From the NCBI RefSeq assembly GCF_011046485.1, contig NZ_CP049256.1, positions 124,001 to 188,000 of the forward strand: 64,000 nt of DNA. Direction: 5' to 3'. The notes beneath the pieces were generated by a model. It had not been told where the DNA came from, ran no database searches, and saw only the letters and a list, made by a program, of their open reading frames with translations. Positions 40,616 to 52,382 of this stretch are shown piece by piece; position 1 is the first letter of the stretch; each line of letters starts with the position of its first letter. This stretch comes from Microbacterium sp. 4R-513 (GTDB lineage: Bacteria; Actinomycetota; Actinomycetes; Actinomycetales; Microbacteriaceae). The position numbers and the translations under genes are program-made.

Positions 40616-41437
40616 CTACGGACGCGGTGCGTTCGGGTCTTCCGGCCCGGGTGCGGTGGGCGGCTCGGGGGTGACCGGCGGCGCCGGCTCGGAGGGTGCT
40701 GCCGCGGGCGGCTCAGGCGACGACGGCGCGGGGGCCGCCGCAGCGGGCGGCGGCGTGTAGCCGGCCGGCGGCTCCGAGGGTGCCGGCGGCGTGTATCCGG
40801 CCGGCGGAGCCGAATACCCTGCGGGCGGCGCCGAGTAGCCGGCGGGCGGAGCGTCGTAGCCCGCGGGCGGCGGGTAGGCGCCGGGAGCGGGGTAGGCGGG
40901 CTGCGTCACAGGGTTCGCGGGGTAGCCGCCGGCGGGCGTCTGGGCGGGGATGCCGCGCCAGTTGGTGCGGTCGCTGAGGAACCCGTTGCCCGCCCAGGGT
41001 GCGGCCGGGACGGCGGTGTTCCAGCGGGACTTGTCGAACGCGAGGATGCCGAGCCACACGATCGAGAGGAAGAAGTAGAGGATGAGCCACACCGCCTCCT
41101 TCTGGAGCTTCAGGCCGACACGCCACGCGGCGAGCAGCGTCAGCACGAAGGTCGCGAGGCTGAGGAGCCACCCGATGACGGGGACCCAGCTGAGCACGAT
41201 GCCGGCGCCCAGCCCGATGAGGACCAGCCAGGGGTTCAGGTCGCCCAGCTTGGCGAAGACCATGTAGTTGTAGACGGGCACCCAGGCCCGCCACCGACCC
41301 TGCACACCGGCCTTGTCGAAGATCTTCATGAGGAACCACGAGCTGAGCACGTAGAAGCCGATCAAGAAGATGAACGAGAGGAAGCCGAGCACGGCGAGCA
41401 CTGCCGCGAGCCCCGCGCTGTCGGGATAGTCGTACAT
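40616..41437 (-). CDS. DUF5684-like membrane protein with Pro-rich C-terminal tail
   Basis: A 273-residue protein. Four hydrophobic helices occupy about residues 8-130 (LAAVLAVLGFLSFIFLIGFYV, WLVLIGLGAGIVL, and so on), with WVPVYNYMVFAKLGD between helices, a feature of the DUF5684/signal-peptidase-associated family. The rest, about 135 residues, is a disordered tail rich in Pro/Ala/Tyr, with the repeat PPAGY(S/D/T)APPAGY occurring several times. Such tails are common in actinobacterial small membrane proteins of unknown role. GGAAAGGG precedes the ATG by about 6 nt. Its own terminator follows. Confidence 0.75.
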   Translation of the reverse strand: MYDYPDSAGLAAVLAVLGFLSFIFLIGFYVLSSWFLMKIFDKAGVQGRWRAWVPVYNYMVFAKLGDLNPWLVLIGLGAGIVLSWVPVIGWLLSLATFVLTLLAAWRVGLKLQKEAVWLILYFFLSIVWLGILAFDKSRWNTAVPAAPWAGNGFLSDRTNWRGIPAQTPAGGYPANPVTQPAYPAPGAYPPPAGYDAPPAGYSAPPAGYSAPPAGYTPPAPSEPPAGYTPPPAAAAPAPSSPEPPAAAPSEPAPPVTPEPPTAPGPEDPNAPRP

Positions 41438-41574
41438 CGTGTCCCTTTCCGGAACATGAGGGACGTGTCGCCACGCCGACGAGAACCTCCGCCCCGTCGA
41501 GTCACATGGTAGCGATGCCCGTACTCGCGTGTCAGTCATCGACACGGCTACCGCTGTCGGCCGCTTCCCGGCGA

Positions 41575-41580
41575 TAGCCT
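41575..41580 (+). promoter_or_regulatory. -10 box of the DUF4282 gene
   Basis: TAGCCT followed by a leader of about 22 nt that carries GGAAGGA 7 nt before ATG 41609. It is therefore a leadered gene. Confidence 0.5.
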
Positions 41581-41608
41581 GGCGGGAAGAACAGCGGAAG
41601 GAACCCCG

Positions 41609-42166
41609 ATGAGCAACACCACTCCCCCTCCTCCTCCGCCGCTCCCCGAGCAGCCGGCCTCCCAGGCCGCGGCGGACGCCGCCGGGTCGAGGCAGGCGGC
41701 TTCCTCGCCCGGACCCGCGGCTTCGGACACCTATCCGACGGGCGCCGGTCCCGCGGCGGAGAGCACGACGCGGAACTACAACCCCGCAGCCGATCCCGAC
41801 GACACCGGAGTGCCGCCGGCCGTGGGCGATGCGTCCGACGTCGGGCGCGGGTTCATCCGCGCCCTCTTCGACATCTCGTTCCGCACGTTCATCACGCGCC
41901 GGCTCGCGAGCGCCTTCTACGTCGTCGGACTCGTGGCGATCGGCATCGGCTTCCTCGTCTACTTCATCGGCGGGATCGTGCGGTCGATCGGGATCATGCC
42001 CTACAACACGGGTGCGGGCGTCTCGCTGCTCGTGGCGACGCTCATCATCGTGCCGATCGTGACGTTCCTGGCGATCGTGGTGCTGCGCTTCATCATCGAG
42101 GCCGTCGTCGCCCTCATCGCGATCGCCGAGAACACGCAGCAGACGGCCGACAACACCGAACGCTGA
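41609..42166 (+). CDS. DUF4282 domain membrane protein
   Basis: A 185-residue protein. The first 80 or so residues are disordered (poly-Pro after MSNTT, then Ala/Gly/Pro). From GRGFIRALFDISFRTFITRRLASAFYVVGLVAIGIGFLV the sequence follows DUF4282: the short amphipathic FDISF segment and two transmembrane helices, ending RFIIEAVVALIAIAENTQQTAD. The family has no known activity. It converges on yaaA with a gap of 18 bp. A -10 box and a good ribosome binding site (GGAAGGA) support the start. Confidence 0.85.
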   Translation: MSNTTPPPPPPLPEQPASQAAADAAGSRQAASSPGPAASDTYPTGAGPAAESTTRNYNPAADPDDTGVPPAVGDASDVGRGFIRALFDISFRTFITRRLASAFYVVGLVAIGIGFLVYFIGGIVRSIGIMPYNTGAGVSLLVATLIIVPIVTFLAIVVLRFIIEAVVALIAIAENTQQTADNTER

Positions 42167-42184
42167 GAAAGCCGCCCGCCGCGG

Positions 42185-42934
42185 TCAGGCGAAGAGCTCC
42201 AGCTCCTGGCCTCGGCCGGGGCGCGCCCGCAGGCCGGCGGCATCCGCCCATCGCAGGAATCCCTCGCGCGAACGGATGCGCGGTCGCTCGACCGCGAGCC
42301 TGCGGACGAGCGCGCCTTTGGCGTGCTTGTTGAAGTGGTTGAGCGCCCGGACGGCGCCGCCCTCACCCTCCGCGACGACGCGCACATACGCCGATGCAAG
42401 AGTCGCGGGAACAGGCCCGAGTGCCGCGTAGGCCTCGGAGCGCAGGTCGAGCACGAACGGAGCACCGGCCTCCGCGAGGGCGTACGTCACGGCCCCCGCC
42501 CACAGTCGCCGGAGGGGCGGGACACCCGGGAGGGACGTCGACGCGCCCAGCCGATAGACCGGGATGCGATCCAGAGCACCGACCGGTCCGAGCGGCGCCG
42601 AGTGGATGAGGACGTGCCGCCCGAGCCATGAGCGGCCGGCCGGGTCGAGGGATGCCGCGTCCAGCGCGTCGTAGAGCACTCCCGTGTAGCGATCGACGGC
42701 CGGGATCGCGGGCGTCGTGCGCACACGGGCGTTGTGGTCGATCTCATGCCTTTGCGTCGCACCGAGCTTCAAGACGCGGGCGGATGCCTCGGCATCCGTC
42801 GCCAGGTGCTCGAGAGCCGTCAGCACCTGCTCGCGCTGCGGGGTGAGCCCGGGCAGGGCGAGGCCGTCGAGGTCGAGCGGGCGGCCGGAGCCGCCGGGCC
42901 GCTTGGTCTCGGACGGCGGAAGGAGGATCAGCAT
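42185..42934 (-). CDS. yaaA: Peroxide stress protein YaaA (DUF328)
   Basis: A 249-residue YaaA-family protein. The N-terminal MLILLPPSETKRPGG is diagnostic, as are RYTGVLYDALD in the middle and VRALNHFNKHAKGALVRRL near the end, part of the helix-hairpin-helix-like DNA-binding core. In E. coli YaaA lowers free iron and protects DNA during hydrogen peroxide stress. ATG 42934 is chosen because it begins the conserved LPPSE block; GGAG/AGGA lies too near to judge. The upstream terminator of the atp operon ends 18 bp before the start. Confidence 0.93.
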   Translation of the reverse strand: MLILLPPSETKRPGGSGRPLDLDGLALPGLTPQREQVLTALEHLATDAEASARVLKLGATQRHEIDHNARVRTTPAIPAVDRYTGVLYDALDAASLDPAGRSWLGRHVLIHSAPLGPVGALDRIPVYRLGASTSLPGVPPLRRLWAGAVTYALAEAGAPFVLDLRSEAYAALGPVPATLASAYVRVVAEGEGGAVRALNHFNKHAKGALVRRLAVERPRIRSREGFLRWADAAGLRARPGRGQELELFA

Positions 42935-42944
42935 GGAGGCTCCG

Positions 42945-42983
42945 AAAAGGCGCACGCCGCCCGGACGGGTCCGGGCGGCGTGC
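42945..42983 (-). terminator. Rho-independent terminator of the atp operon
   Basis: A perfect 15-bp inverted repeat (GCACGCCGCCCGGAC at 42952-42966, its complement at 42969-42983) with a 2-nt spacer, followed on the minus strand by GCCTTTTCGG. It begins 26 bp after the atpC stop and is the strongest terminator in the window. Confidence 0.85.
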
Positions 42984-43008
42984 GTATTACGACAGGTTCA
43001 GGAACCGG

Positions 43009-43269
43009 TCAGGCGATGAGCGCGGCGTTGCCGGCCACGATCGAGATCTCGTCGCCGTCCATCGACAGGAAGCCGTCCTGCGCGTTCGCGGTGATCTTGG
43101 AGCCGTCGGTCTGCGTGATGCGCACTTGACCCTCCGCGAGGACGGCGAGCACGGGCTCGTGCCCGGGCATGAAGCCGATCTCGCCCAGGACGGTCTTGGC
43201 GACGACGAGCGTCGCCTCACCCGACCAGACCTCGGACTCCGCCGAGACGAGGTTGACCTTCAGCGGCAT
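43009..43269 (-). CDS. atpC: ATP synthase F1 epsilon subunit
   Basis: An 86-residue epsilon subunit: the beta-sandwich domain (PLKVNLVSAESEVWSGEATLVVAKT, IGFMPGHEPVLAVLAEG, DGFLSMDGDEISIVAG). The C-terminal helical hairpin that inhibits ATPase activity in other bacteria is missing; this short form is common in actinobacteria. It starts 1 bp after the atpD stop, suggesting tight coupling, and is followed by the operon terminator. Confidence 0.94.
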   Translation of the reverse strand: MPLKVNLVSAESEVWSGEATLVVAKTVLGEIGFMPGHEPVLAVLAEGQVRITQTDGSKITANAQDGFLSMDGDEISIVAGNAALIA

Positions 43270-43270
43270 G

Positions 43271-44740
<1,470 letters not shown>

Positions 44741-45634
44741 CTACTTGCCCGACGCCAGAGCGTCGGCGCCGCCGACGATCTCGGCGATCTGCTGCGTGAT
44801 CTCGGCCTGGCGCGCGTTGTTGCGCAGGCGCGTGTAGTCGGTGATGAGGTTGTCGGCGTTGTCGCTGGCCGACTTCATCGCCTTCTGCGTCGCGGCGTGC
44901 TTGGCCGCGGAGGACTGCAGGAGGGCGTTGAAGACGCGGCTCTGGATGTACACCGGCAGGAGCGCGTCGAGGACGACGCCCGCTTCGGGCTCGAACTCGT
45001 ACAGCGGGTACACCGTCGCGCTCGAGGCATCCGCCTCCACGACCTCCAGCGGGAGGAGACGCACGGTCTCGGGCGACTGCGTCATCATGCTGACGAAGCG
45101 GTTGTAGACGAGGTTGATCTCGTCGACGCCGCCGCCGTCGCCGCCGCGGTCGTACGCGTCCAGGAGGACGCCGGCGATCTCCTCCGCCGTGTGGAAGTGC
45201 GGCGTGTCGGTGTCACCCGTCCACTGCGCGGCACTGTCCATGCGGCGGAACTGGAAGTACCCGACGGCCTTGCGGCCGACCAGGTAGAACACCGGCTCCT
45301 TGCCCTGCGAACGCAGCAGCTCTGCCAGCTCCAGCCCCTCGCGGAGGATCTGCGAGTTGAACGCACCCGCGAGCCCGCGGTCGGAGGCGAAGATCACGAC
45401 CGCCGACCGGCGGATGACCTCGCGCTCCGTCGTCAGAGGGTGGTCGACGTTGGAGTGCGTCGCCACCGCGGAGACGGCACGCGTCACGGCGCGCGCGAAC
45501 GGCGCGGACGCGCGCACGCGCGCCATCGCCTTCTGGATGCGCGAAGCCGCGATGAGCTCCATCGCCTTCGTGATCTTCTTGGTCGTCTGAGCAGAAGCGA
45601 TCTTCTGCTTGTAGACCCTCAGTTGTGCGCCCAT
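44741..45634 (-). CDS. atpG: ATP synthase F1 gamma subunit
   Basis: The 297-residue rotor shaft. The N-terminal helix ([31 protein letters not shown], start and end of the helix) and the C-terminal helix ([36 protein letters not shown], split here only by description) form the antiparallel coiled coil within the alpha3beta3 ring. [19 protein letters not shown] is the conserved Rossmann-like region. Length and position are standard. Confidence 0.97.
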   Translation of the reverse strand: MGAQLRVYKQKIASAQTTKKITKAMELIAASRIQKAMARVRASAPFARAVTRAVSAVATHSNVDHPLTTEREVIRRSAVVIFASDRGLAGAFNSQILREGLELAELLRSQGKEPVFYLVGRKAVGYFQFRRMDSAAQWTGDTDTPHFHTAEEIAGVLLDAYDRGGDGGGVDEINLVYNRFVSMMTQSPETVRLLPLEVVEADASSATVYPLYEFEPEAGVVLDALLPVYIQSRVFNALLQSSAAKHAATQKAMKSASDNADNLITDYTRLRNNARQAEITQQIAEIVGGADALASGK

Positions 45635-45656
45635 GGTCCCTGTCCAGGCGTGCCGC

Positions 45657-47297
<1,641 letters not shown>

Positions 47298-47372
47298 TGT
47301 CTTCCTTCGTTCAGTGGAACCGTCTTCCGATCGGTCCCGAAGCCTCCGCCCGTTGCGGGCGGGAAGTCTTTG

Positions 47373-48164
47373 CTAGCCGGCGAGGCGCTGCCGGAGTTCG
47401 GCGAGTCGCGACGAGACGCTCGCGTCGATGACGTCATCCGCGATCTGCACGCGCACTCCCCCGACGACCGAGGGATCGACGACGGAGTTGATCGACACGT
47501 CGGTGCCGTAGCGCTTGGAGAGCGCGCCGGCGAGACGCTCGGCCTGCGCCGCGTTCAGCGGCACCGCCGAGACGACCGTCGCCACGGTGCGGCCGCGCTG
47601 GTCGGCGACGAGGTCCATCGCCCGCGAGAGCAGCTGGCGGACGCGACGCTCGCGGGGCTGCTGGACGAGCGACGACACGATGAGCGTCGTCGCTTCGCCG
47701 GCGCGACCCGCGAGGAGCGACCGCACGAGCGTGCCCTTGGCCGCGTCGTCGCCGAGACGGCTGCCGAGCGCGAGCTCGAGCTGCGGGTTGGCCGACACCG
47801 TGCGCGAGAACTGGAAGATCTCGCCCTCGATGTCGGAGCCCTCTCCCGCGCGCGCGGCGGCGCGGACGGCGAGCTCTTCGATCGCGTCGATGAGGTCGGA
47901 TGACGAGGACCAGCGCTGCTGCACGGCGGTCGTCAGGAACGACACCGATGTCGGTGAGAGCGCCTTGCCGAAGACGTCCGCGACCACACGGGCGCGGGCG
48001 TCGGTCGACGCCGCGGAGTCGGCGAGCGCGCCGGCGAGCTGCGGCGAGCCGCCCAGCGCGCGCGCGGCGGCGAAGAGCTCGCCGGCCACCGTCAGGTCGA
48101 TCCCGGCGGCACGGTCGAGCACCGCCGTCGTCGCGGCGAGCGCCTGCGTGGTCGCGCTTCCCAT
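47373..48164 (-). CDS. atpH: ATP synthase F1 delta subunit
   Basis: A 263-residue delta subunit, longer than the 177-residue E. coli form but normal for actinobacteria. The C-terminal part (VSSLVQQPRERRVRQLLSRAMDLV, then VVSAVPLNAAQAERLAGALSKRYG, ending in the VVDPSVVGGVRVQIADDVIDASVSSRL strand region) is the conserved OSCP-like domain. Its ATG shares one base with the atpF stop (TAATG at 48164), so the two stator genes are coupled. Confidence 0.95.
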   Translation of the reverse strand: MGSATTQALAATTAVLDRAAGIDLTVAGELFAAARALGGSPQLAGALADSAASTDARARVVADVFGKALSPTSVSFLTTAVQQRWSSSSDLIDAIEELAVRAAARAGEGSDIEGEIFQFSRTVSANPQLELALGSRLGDDAAKGTLVRSLLAGRAGEATTLIVSSLVQQPRERRVRQLLSRAMDLVADQRGRTVATVVSAVPLNAAQAERLAGALSKRYGTDVSINSVVDPSVVGGVRVQIADDVIDASVSSRLAELRQRLAG

Positions 48165-48742
48165 TACGCCCTCTGCCCGTCCGGCGAGGCCGCGGCAGCG
48201 GCCTCGGAGGCCTCGAGCTCGGCGAGGAAGCGGTCGACGACGCTCTGGGCCTTGACGTCGTCGGCGAGCGACTCGCCGATCACGCCGCCGGCGAGGTCGA
48301 TCGCGAGCGTGCCGACCTCGCTGCGCAGCGACACGAGCGCCGACTGGCGCTCCGCCTCGATCTGCGAGTGAGCGGATGCCGTGATCCGGGCGGCCTCCGC
48401 CGCGGCGGAGTCCTTCGCCTCGGCGATGATCTTGCGGCCGTCCTCGCGGGCGGCGTCGCGGATCTCACCGGCCTCCCGGCGGGCACCGGCGAGCTGCGCC
48501 GTGTACTCCTCGAGGGCCGCTTCGGCGCGTCGCTGTGCCTCGTCGGCCTTCGCGATGTTGCCTTCGATCGCGGTGGCTCGCTCATCCAGCAGCTTCTTCA
48601 GTCGCGGGAGCGCGACCTTCCAGAAGATGAAGAGGATGACGACGAAGCACACCGACGACCAGATGATGTCGTACCAGGCCGGGAGGAGCGGATTCGGGGT
48701 CTCACCCTCTTCAGCGGCGAATGTGACAAGAGCGCTGAGCAT
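48164..48742 (-). CDS. atpF: ATP synthase F0 b subunit
   Basis: The 192-residue stator stalk. A single membrane helix lies at about residues 22-42 (WYDIIWSSVCFVVILFIFWKVALP), followed by a long charged coiled coil (LKKLLDERATAIEGNIAKADEAQRRAEAALEEY) reaching the delta subunit. The start ATG has AAGGAG 7 nt upstream. The tail ends with a short Ala/Ser stretch (AAAASPDGQRA). Confidence 0.95.
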   Translation of the reverse strand: MLSALVTFAAEEGETPNPLLPAWYDIIWSSVCFVVILFIFWKVALPRLKKLLDERATAIEGNIAKADEAQRRAEAALEEYTAQLAGARREAGEIRDAAREDGRKIIAEAKDSAAAEAARITASAHSQIEAERQSALVSLRSEVGTLAIDLAGGVIGESLADDVKAQSVVDRFLAELEASEAAAAASPDGQRA

Positions 48743-48772
48743 CCTGTCTCCTTAGCTCGAGGTGGATGCGGA

Positions 48773-49030
<258 letters not shown>

Positions 49031-49056
49031 TTATGGGCGGCAGTCAGCCGACCCGC

Positions 49057-49866
49057 TCAGTGCTCTTCCGCGACCGCGAGCTGGATGTAGACCGCGGTGA
49101 GGAGAGCGAAGACGTAGGCCTGGAGGACGGCCACGAGGATTTCGAAGAGTGTGAAGGCGAAGCCGAACGCGAGGCTGCCCGCGGCGAGGATGCTCCACCA
49201 TCCGCCGGCCGTCAGGAGGAAGAACGACGTGGCCGAGAAGAAGAGGACGAGCAGCAGGTGGCCGACCATCATGTTCATGAGGAGTCGGAGCGTCAGCGTG
49301 ATCGGCCGGATGATGAACGTCGAGATGAACTCGATCGGCGTCACGATGAAGTAGATCGGCCACGGCACGCCGGAGGGGAAGAGCGAGTTCTTGAAGAAGT
49401 TCTTCGGGCTCTTCTTGACGCCGGCATAGATGAAGGTGACGTAGCTCACGACCGCGAGCGTCAGCGGCACCGCGATGATCGACGTGCCGGCGATGTTCAG
49501 GAACGGGATGACGCCCGTGATGTTCATGAACAGGATCATGAAGAACATCGTCGTGAGGATCGGCAGGAACCTCTCGCCGTCCTTCTTGCCCAGCAGGTCG
49601 TACGCGATGTTGGTGCGGACGAAGCCCAGGCCCATCTCGGTCAGGCTCTGGAAGCGGCCGGGGACGACCTTCATCTTCCGGGTGCCGAGCCAGAAGACCA
49701 GCACGACGGCGAGCGTCGCGAGGAACTGGATGATGTGGATCCGGGTGATCGGGATGCCGAAGACCGTCGTGACCACGTCGGGGAAGAACTCGAAGATCGA
49801 CGGCGCGTGGAATCCGCCGCCGTCTTCAGCGGTTTTGGCGATCAGGGTCGCAGCTTGAGTGAACAG
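49057..49866 (-). CDS. atpB: ATP synthase F0 a subunit, non-canonical start
   Basis: The membrane a subunit with about six helices; FISTFIIRPITLTLRLLMNMMVGHLLLVLF carries the essential Arg in helix 4 region (split view). The first ATG/GTG/TTG in frame is GTG 49776, but the conserved N-terminal segment FHAPSIFEFFPD lies before it, and the upstream frame up to TGA 49926-49924 has no ATG, GTG or TTG. CTG 49866 with GGAG 6 nt before it gives a 269-residue product of normal length (MFTQAATLIAKTAEDGGG). The alternative is a one-base indel near 49911 joining GTG in another frame. The start is therefore tentative, the identity firm. Confidence 0.9.
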   Translation of the reverse strand: MFTQAATLIAKTAEDGGGFHAPSIFEFFPDVVTTVFGIPITRIHIIQFLATLAVVLVFWLGTRKMKVVPGRFQSLTEMGLGFVRTNIAYDLLGKKDGERFLPILTTMFFMILFMNITGVIPFLNIAGTSIIAVPLTLAVVSYVTFIYAGVKKSPKNFFKNSLFPSGVPWPIYFIVTPIEFISTFIIRPITLTLRLLMNMMVGHLLLVLFFSATSFFLLTAGGWWSILAAGSLAFGFAFTLFEILVAVLQAYVFALLTAVYIQLAVAEEH

Positions 49867-49966
49867 CGCTGGCTCCAGCTTCGGGGCATCGGGGTGAACC
49901 GTTGCGACGATGGTCGATGAGCGTCACTCCGCAAGCGCTCTCAGAGAGCGGGCGGGCGCAGAACCC

Positions 49967-49972
49967 ACCCTA
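49967..49972 (-). promoter_or_regulatory. Candidate -10 box of the atp operon
   Basis: TAGGGT on the minus strand, about 100 nt before the predicted CTG start of atpB. The leader contains a palindrome (CGCTCTC/GAGAGCG, 49936-49950) near the TGA at 49926. No clear -35. Confidence 0.4.
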
Positions 49973-50006
49973 TCAAACTCGGAAGCCTGCGGAATCCGCT
50001 CCAGGA

Positions 50007-50489
50007 CTAGGCGGACGTGTGGTCTGACCTCTCCCCCGCCTCGGGGTCGTCGGGCAGCTCCACATCGCTCACGTGCGGGATGCGCATGCGCAGCATCACC
50101 ACGACGTCGACCGCGAGCGAGGCCAGCACGCTCACGACGACCGAGACGAAGAAGACCGTCGGGTCGATCCACGGCTGGCCGCGCAGGATCAGGAGCGCGA
50201 CGATGAAGATGACGAACTTGAGGATCCAGCCGCCCAGCACGATCCCGAAGAAGATCGGCACATAGAGGTCGTCGCCGTACCAGCGGTTGGCGATCAGGAT
50301 GCTTGCACCCGTGATCCCGAGGAACACCGCCGCGATGAGGACGCCGGCCAGCGCGCTCCACAGCCCCGTGGTGCCGGCGACCAGGAAGCCGATGACACCC
50401 GCCAGGACCGCCAGGACAGCCGTCACGATCGCGGACCACTGGAGCGTCGTCCGCAGGATCGGGGTGCTCGATACAGGGGTGGGGGTCAT
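50007..50489 (-). CDS. AtpI-like small membrane protein
   Basis: A 160-residue protein with four hydrophobic helices (WSAIVTAVLAVLAGVIGFLVAG, LWSALAGVLIAAVFLGITGA, FFGIVLGGWILKFVIFIVALLIL, PTVFFVSVVVSVLASLAVDVV) and a short acidic tail. Position immediately before atpB and topology match the AtpI family, which aids c-ring assembly. Sequence conservation in this family is low, so the name rests largely on position. Its ATG overlaps the stop of the upstream transferase gene (ATGA), so it is coupled to it. Confidence 0.8.
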   Translation of the reverse strand: MTPTPVSSTPILRTTLQWSAIVTAVLAVLAGVIGFLVAGTTGLWSALAGVLIAAVFLGITGASILIANRWYGDDLYVPIFFGIVLGGWILKFVIFIVALLILRGQPWIDPTVFFVSVVVSVLASLAVDVVVMLRMRIPHVSDVELPDDPEAGERSDHTSA

Positions 50490-51640
50490 GGGGCGGTCTC
50501 CGGGACGGGATGGCGCACCGCCGTGCGGCGCGAGGGCAGGAAGGTCAGGACGAGGCAGGCAGCGGCCCCCACGATGAGGTAGACGACCCCCGGGATGTAG
50601 AGCCCGGGCCAGCCCGCGGTCGTGCCGATGTACATCAGGAGCACACTGAGCCCGACGATGGCGGTCCAGGCGTAGAAGATCAGGACGGCGTCGCGGTCGC
50701 TGTGGCCCATGTCGAGCATGCGGTGGTGCAGATGCTTCCGGTCGGGCGAGAAGGGCGACTTGCCGGCCTGCATGCGGCGGAGGACGGCCATCCCGAAGTC
50801 GAGCAGCGGGAGCAGGACGATCACGACGGGCAGCAGGATCGGGAGGAACGCACCGAGGAGCTGCGAGCGCCCGAAGTCCTCGGGGTCGAGCACCGTCGGG
50901 TCGAGCTGGCCCGTGATCGCGATGGCCGAGCAGGCCATCAGCAGGCCCAGCATGAGCGCTCCGGCATCCCCCATGAAGAGCTTCGCCGGGCTCCAGTTGA
51001 GCGGGAGGAAGCCCAGGCACGCGCCGATCAGGACCGTCGCGAGGAAGGTGGCCAGCGAGAAGTTGCTCGCCGTGAAGTCGCGGGAGAGCATGTACGAGTA
51101 GGCGAAGAACACCGCGTTCGCGATGAGGCAGACCCCGGCAACGAGGCCATCCAGGCCGTCGATGAAGTTGACGGCGTTCATCACGATGACGATCGCGAAG
51201 ACCGTCAGCGTGAAACTCACCCACCCCGAGCCGACCGTGAGCCCGCCGATGGGAAGCGAGTAGATCTGCAGCTCGCCGAACCACGCGATGATGCCCGCGG
51301 CGAGGAACTGCGCCCCGAGCTTGATGAACCAGTCCAGATCCCACAGGTCGTCGCAGATGCCGACGATCACGATGATCACGGTCGCGGCGAGGATCGCGTA
51401 GACCTGCTGCGGCACGCTCCACACGATCGCGAAGTAGGGGTTGGCGGCCGAGACGCCGATCGCGGCGACCACCCCGAAGAACATCGCGATCCCGCCCAGC
51501 CGGGGCGTCGGCGTCTTGTGCACGTCCCGTTCGCGGATGCCGGGATAGAGCTTGTACTTGGTGCTGAGCCGCCACACCGCCCAGGAGAGGGCGAACGTCA
51601 CGATGGCGGTGAACAGCGCCGTGAAGAGATACTGCTTCAC
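50486..51640 (-). CDS. Undecaprenyl/decaprenyl-phosphate GlcNAc-1-phosphate transferase (WecA/MraY family)
   Basis: A 384-residue polytopic enzyme with about eleven helices. It moves a sugar-1-phosphate from a UDP-sugar to a polyprenyl phosphate. Motifs are GIRERDVHKTPTPRLGGIAMF near the N-terminus, the Asp-rich NAVNFIDGLDGLVAGV, MGDAGALMLGLLM and DRKHLHHRMLDMGHSD, which is the HHR-type loop of WecA-like members rather than MraY. The usual role is the first step of wall arabinogalactan or teichoic-like polymer linkage. It overlaps the TC-AMP synthase gene by GTGA/ATGA-type coupling upstream and AtpI downstream. Confidence 0.93.
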   Translation of the reverse strand: MKQYLFTALFTAIVTFALSWAVWRLSTKYKLYPGIRERDVHKTPTPRLGGIAMFFGVVAAIGVSAANPYFAIVWSVPQQVYAILAATVIIVIVGICDDLWDLDWFIKLGAQFLAAGIIAWFGELQIYSLPIGGLTVGSGWVSFTLTVFAIVIVMNAVNFIDGLDGLVAGVCLIANAVFFAYSYMLSRDFTASNFSLATFLATVLIGACLGFLPLNWSPAKLFMGDAGALMLGLLMACSAIAITGQLDPTVLDPEDFGRSQLLGAFLPILLPVVIVLLPLLDFGMAVLRRMQAGKSPFSPDRKHLHHRMLDMGHSDRDAVLIFYAWTAIVGLSVLLMYIGTTAGWPGLYIPGVVYLIVGAAACLVLTFLPSRRTAVRHPVPETAP

Positions 51641-52335
51641 GCGCCGCCGCCGTCGGCGCCCACGGGCTCCGGATCGTCCTCGAGGAGATCGCCGAGGACG
51701 TCGCGGAGCCGCGCCCGGGTGATCGCCCCTTCGCGGAGCACTCGGATGCGCGGCTCGCTGCCGCCGACCAGGCTCGTGGCGTCGACGATGGTCGACGAGA
51801 TCCCGGTCTGCGACTGGCCGTCGTCGAGATACACGGCGATGCTCTCGGCGAGCATCTCCTGCGCGTCCTCGACGCGCACCGCGGCCGGCCGGCCGGTGAG
51901 GTTGGCGCTCGACACGGCGAGGGGCCCGGTCTCTTCGAGGAGCTCGAGCGCGATCCGGTGCGCCGGCATGCGGACCGCGACGGTGCCGTGCGTGTCGCCC
52001 AGGTCCCAGGACAGGGACGGCTGGGCGGGGAGGACGATCGTGAGCCCGCCGGGCCAGAACTCCTCGACGAGCTTTTCCACCGGGGCCGGAACCTCGGCGA
52101 CGAGAGCCCGCAGCGTCGTCAGGCCGGCCACCAGGACCGGGGGCGGCGATTGGCGGCCGCGACCCTTCGCGTCGAGCAGGCGCTGCACCGCGCGGGCGCT
52201 GAAGGCATCGGCCGCGACGCCGTAGACCGTGTCGGTGGGCATGACGACGAGTTCGCCGCGACCGATCGCCTGGCGCGCCTGGCGCATACCGGGGAGGAGC
52301 TGCGCCTCGTCGCGGCAGTCGAAGAGGGAGGACAT
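51637..52335 (-). CDS. L-threonylcarbamoyladenylate synthase (Sua5/YrdC family)
   Basis: A 232-residue enzyme making the TC-AMP intermediate for t6A37 in ANN-decoding tRNAs. The conserved block is LVVMPTDTVYGVAADAFS, followed by KGRGRQSPPPVLV, WPGGLTIVLPAQP, VAVRMPAHRIALELL and GPLAVSSANLTGRPAA, which form the nucleotide and threonine pocket. An additional C-terminal strand (STIVDATSL, IRVLREGAI) matches TsaC2/Sua5-type cores without the Sua5 domain. Start ATG 52335 is supported by a TAGACT about 10 nt upstream and the end of the prmC gene 47 bp away. It overlaps the WecA-like gene. Confidence 0.92.
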   Translation of the reverse strand: MSSLFDCRDEAQLLPGMRQARQAIGRGELVVMPTDTVYGVAADAFSARAVQRLLDAKGRGRQSPPPVLVAGLTTLRALVAEVPAPVEKLVEEFWPGGLTIVLPAQPSLSWDLGDTHGTVAVRMPAHRIALELLEETGPLAVSSANLTGRPAAVRVEDAQEMLAESIAVYLDDGQSQTGISSTIVDATSLVGGSEPRIRVLREGAITRARLRDVLGDLLEDDPEPVGADGGGA

Positions 52336-52382
52336 GTCGCCCGCCAGTCTACCCGCGACCCCGTCGCGCCCCGTGAGGCCGG

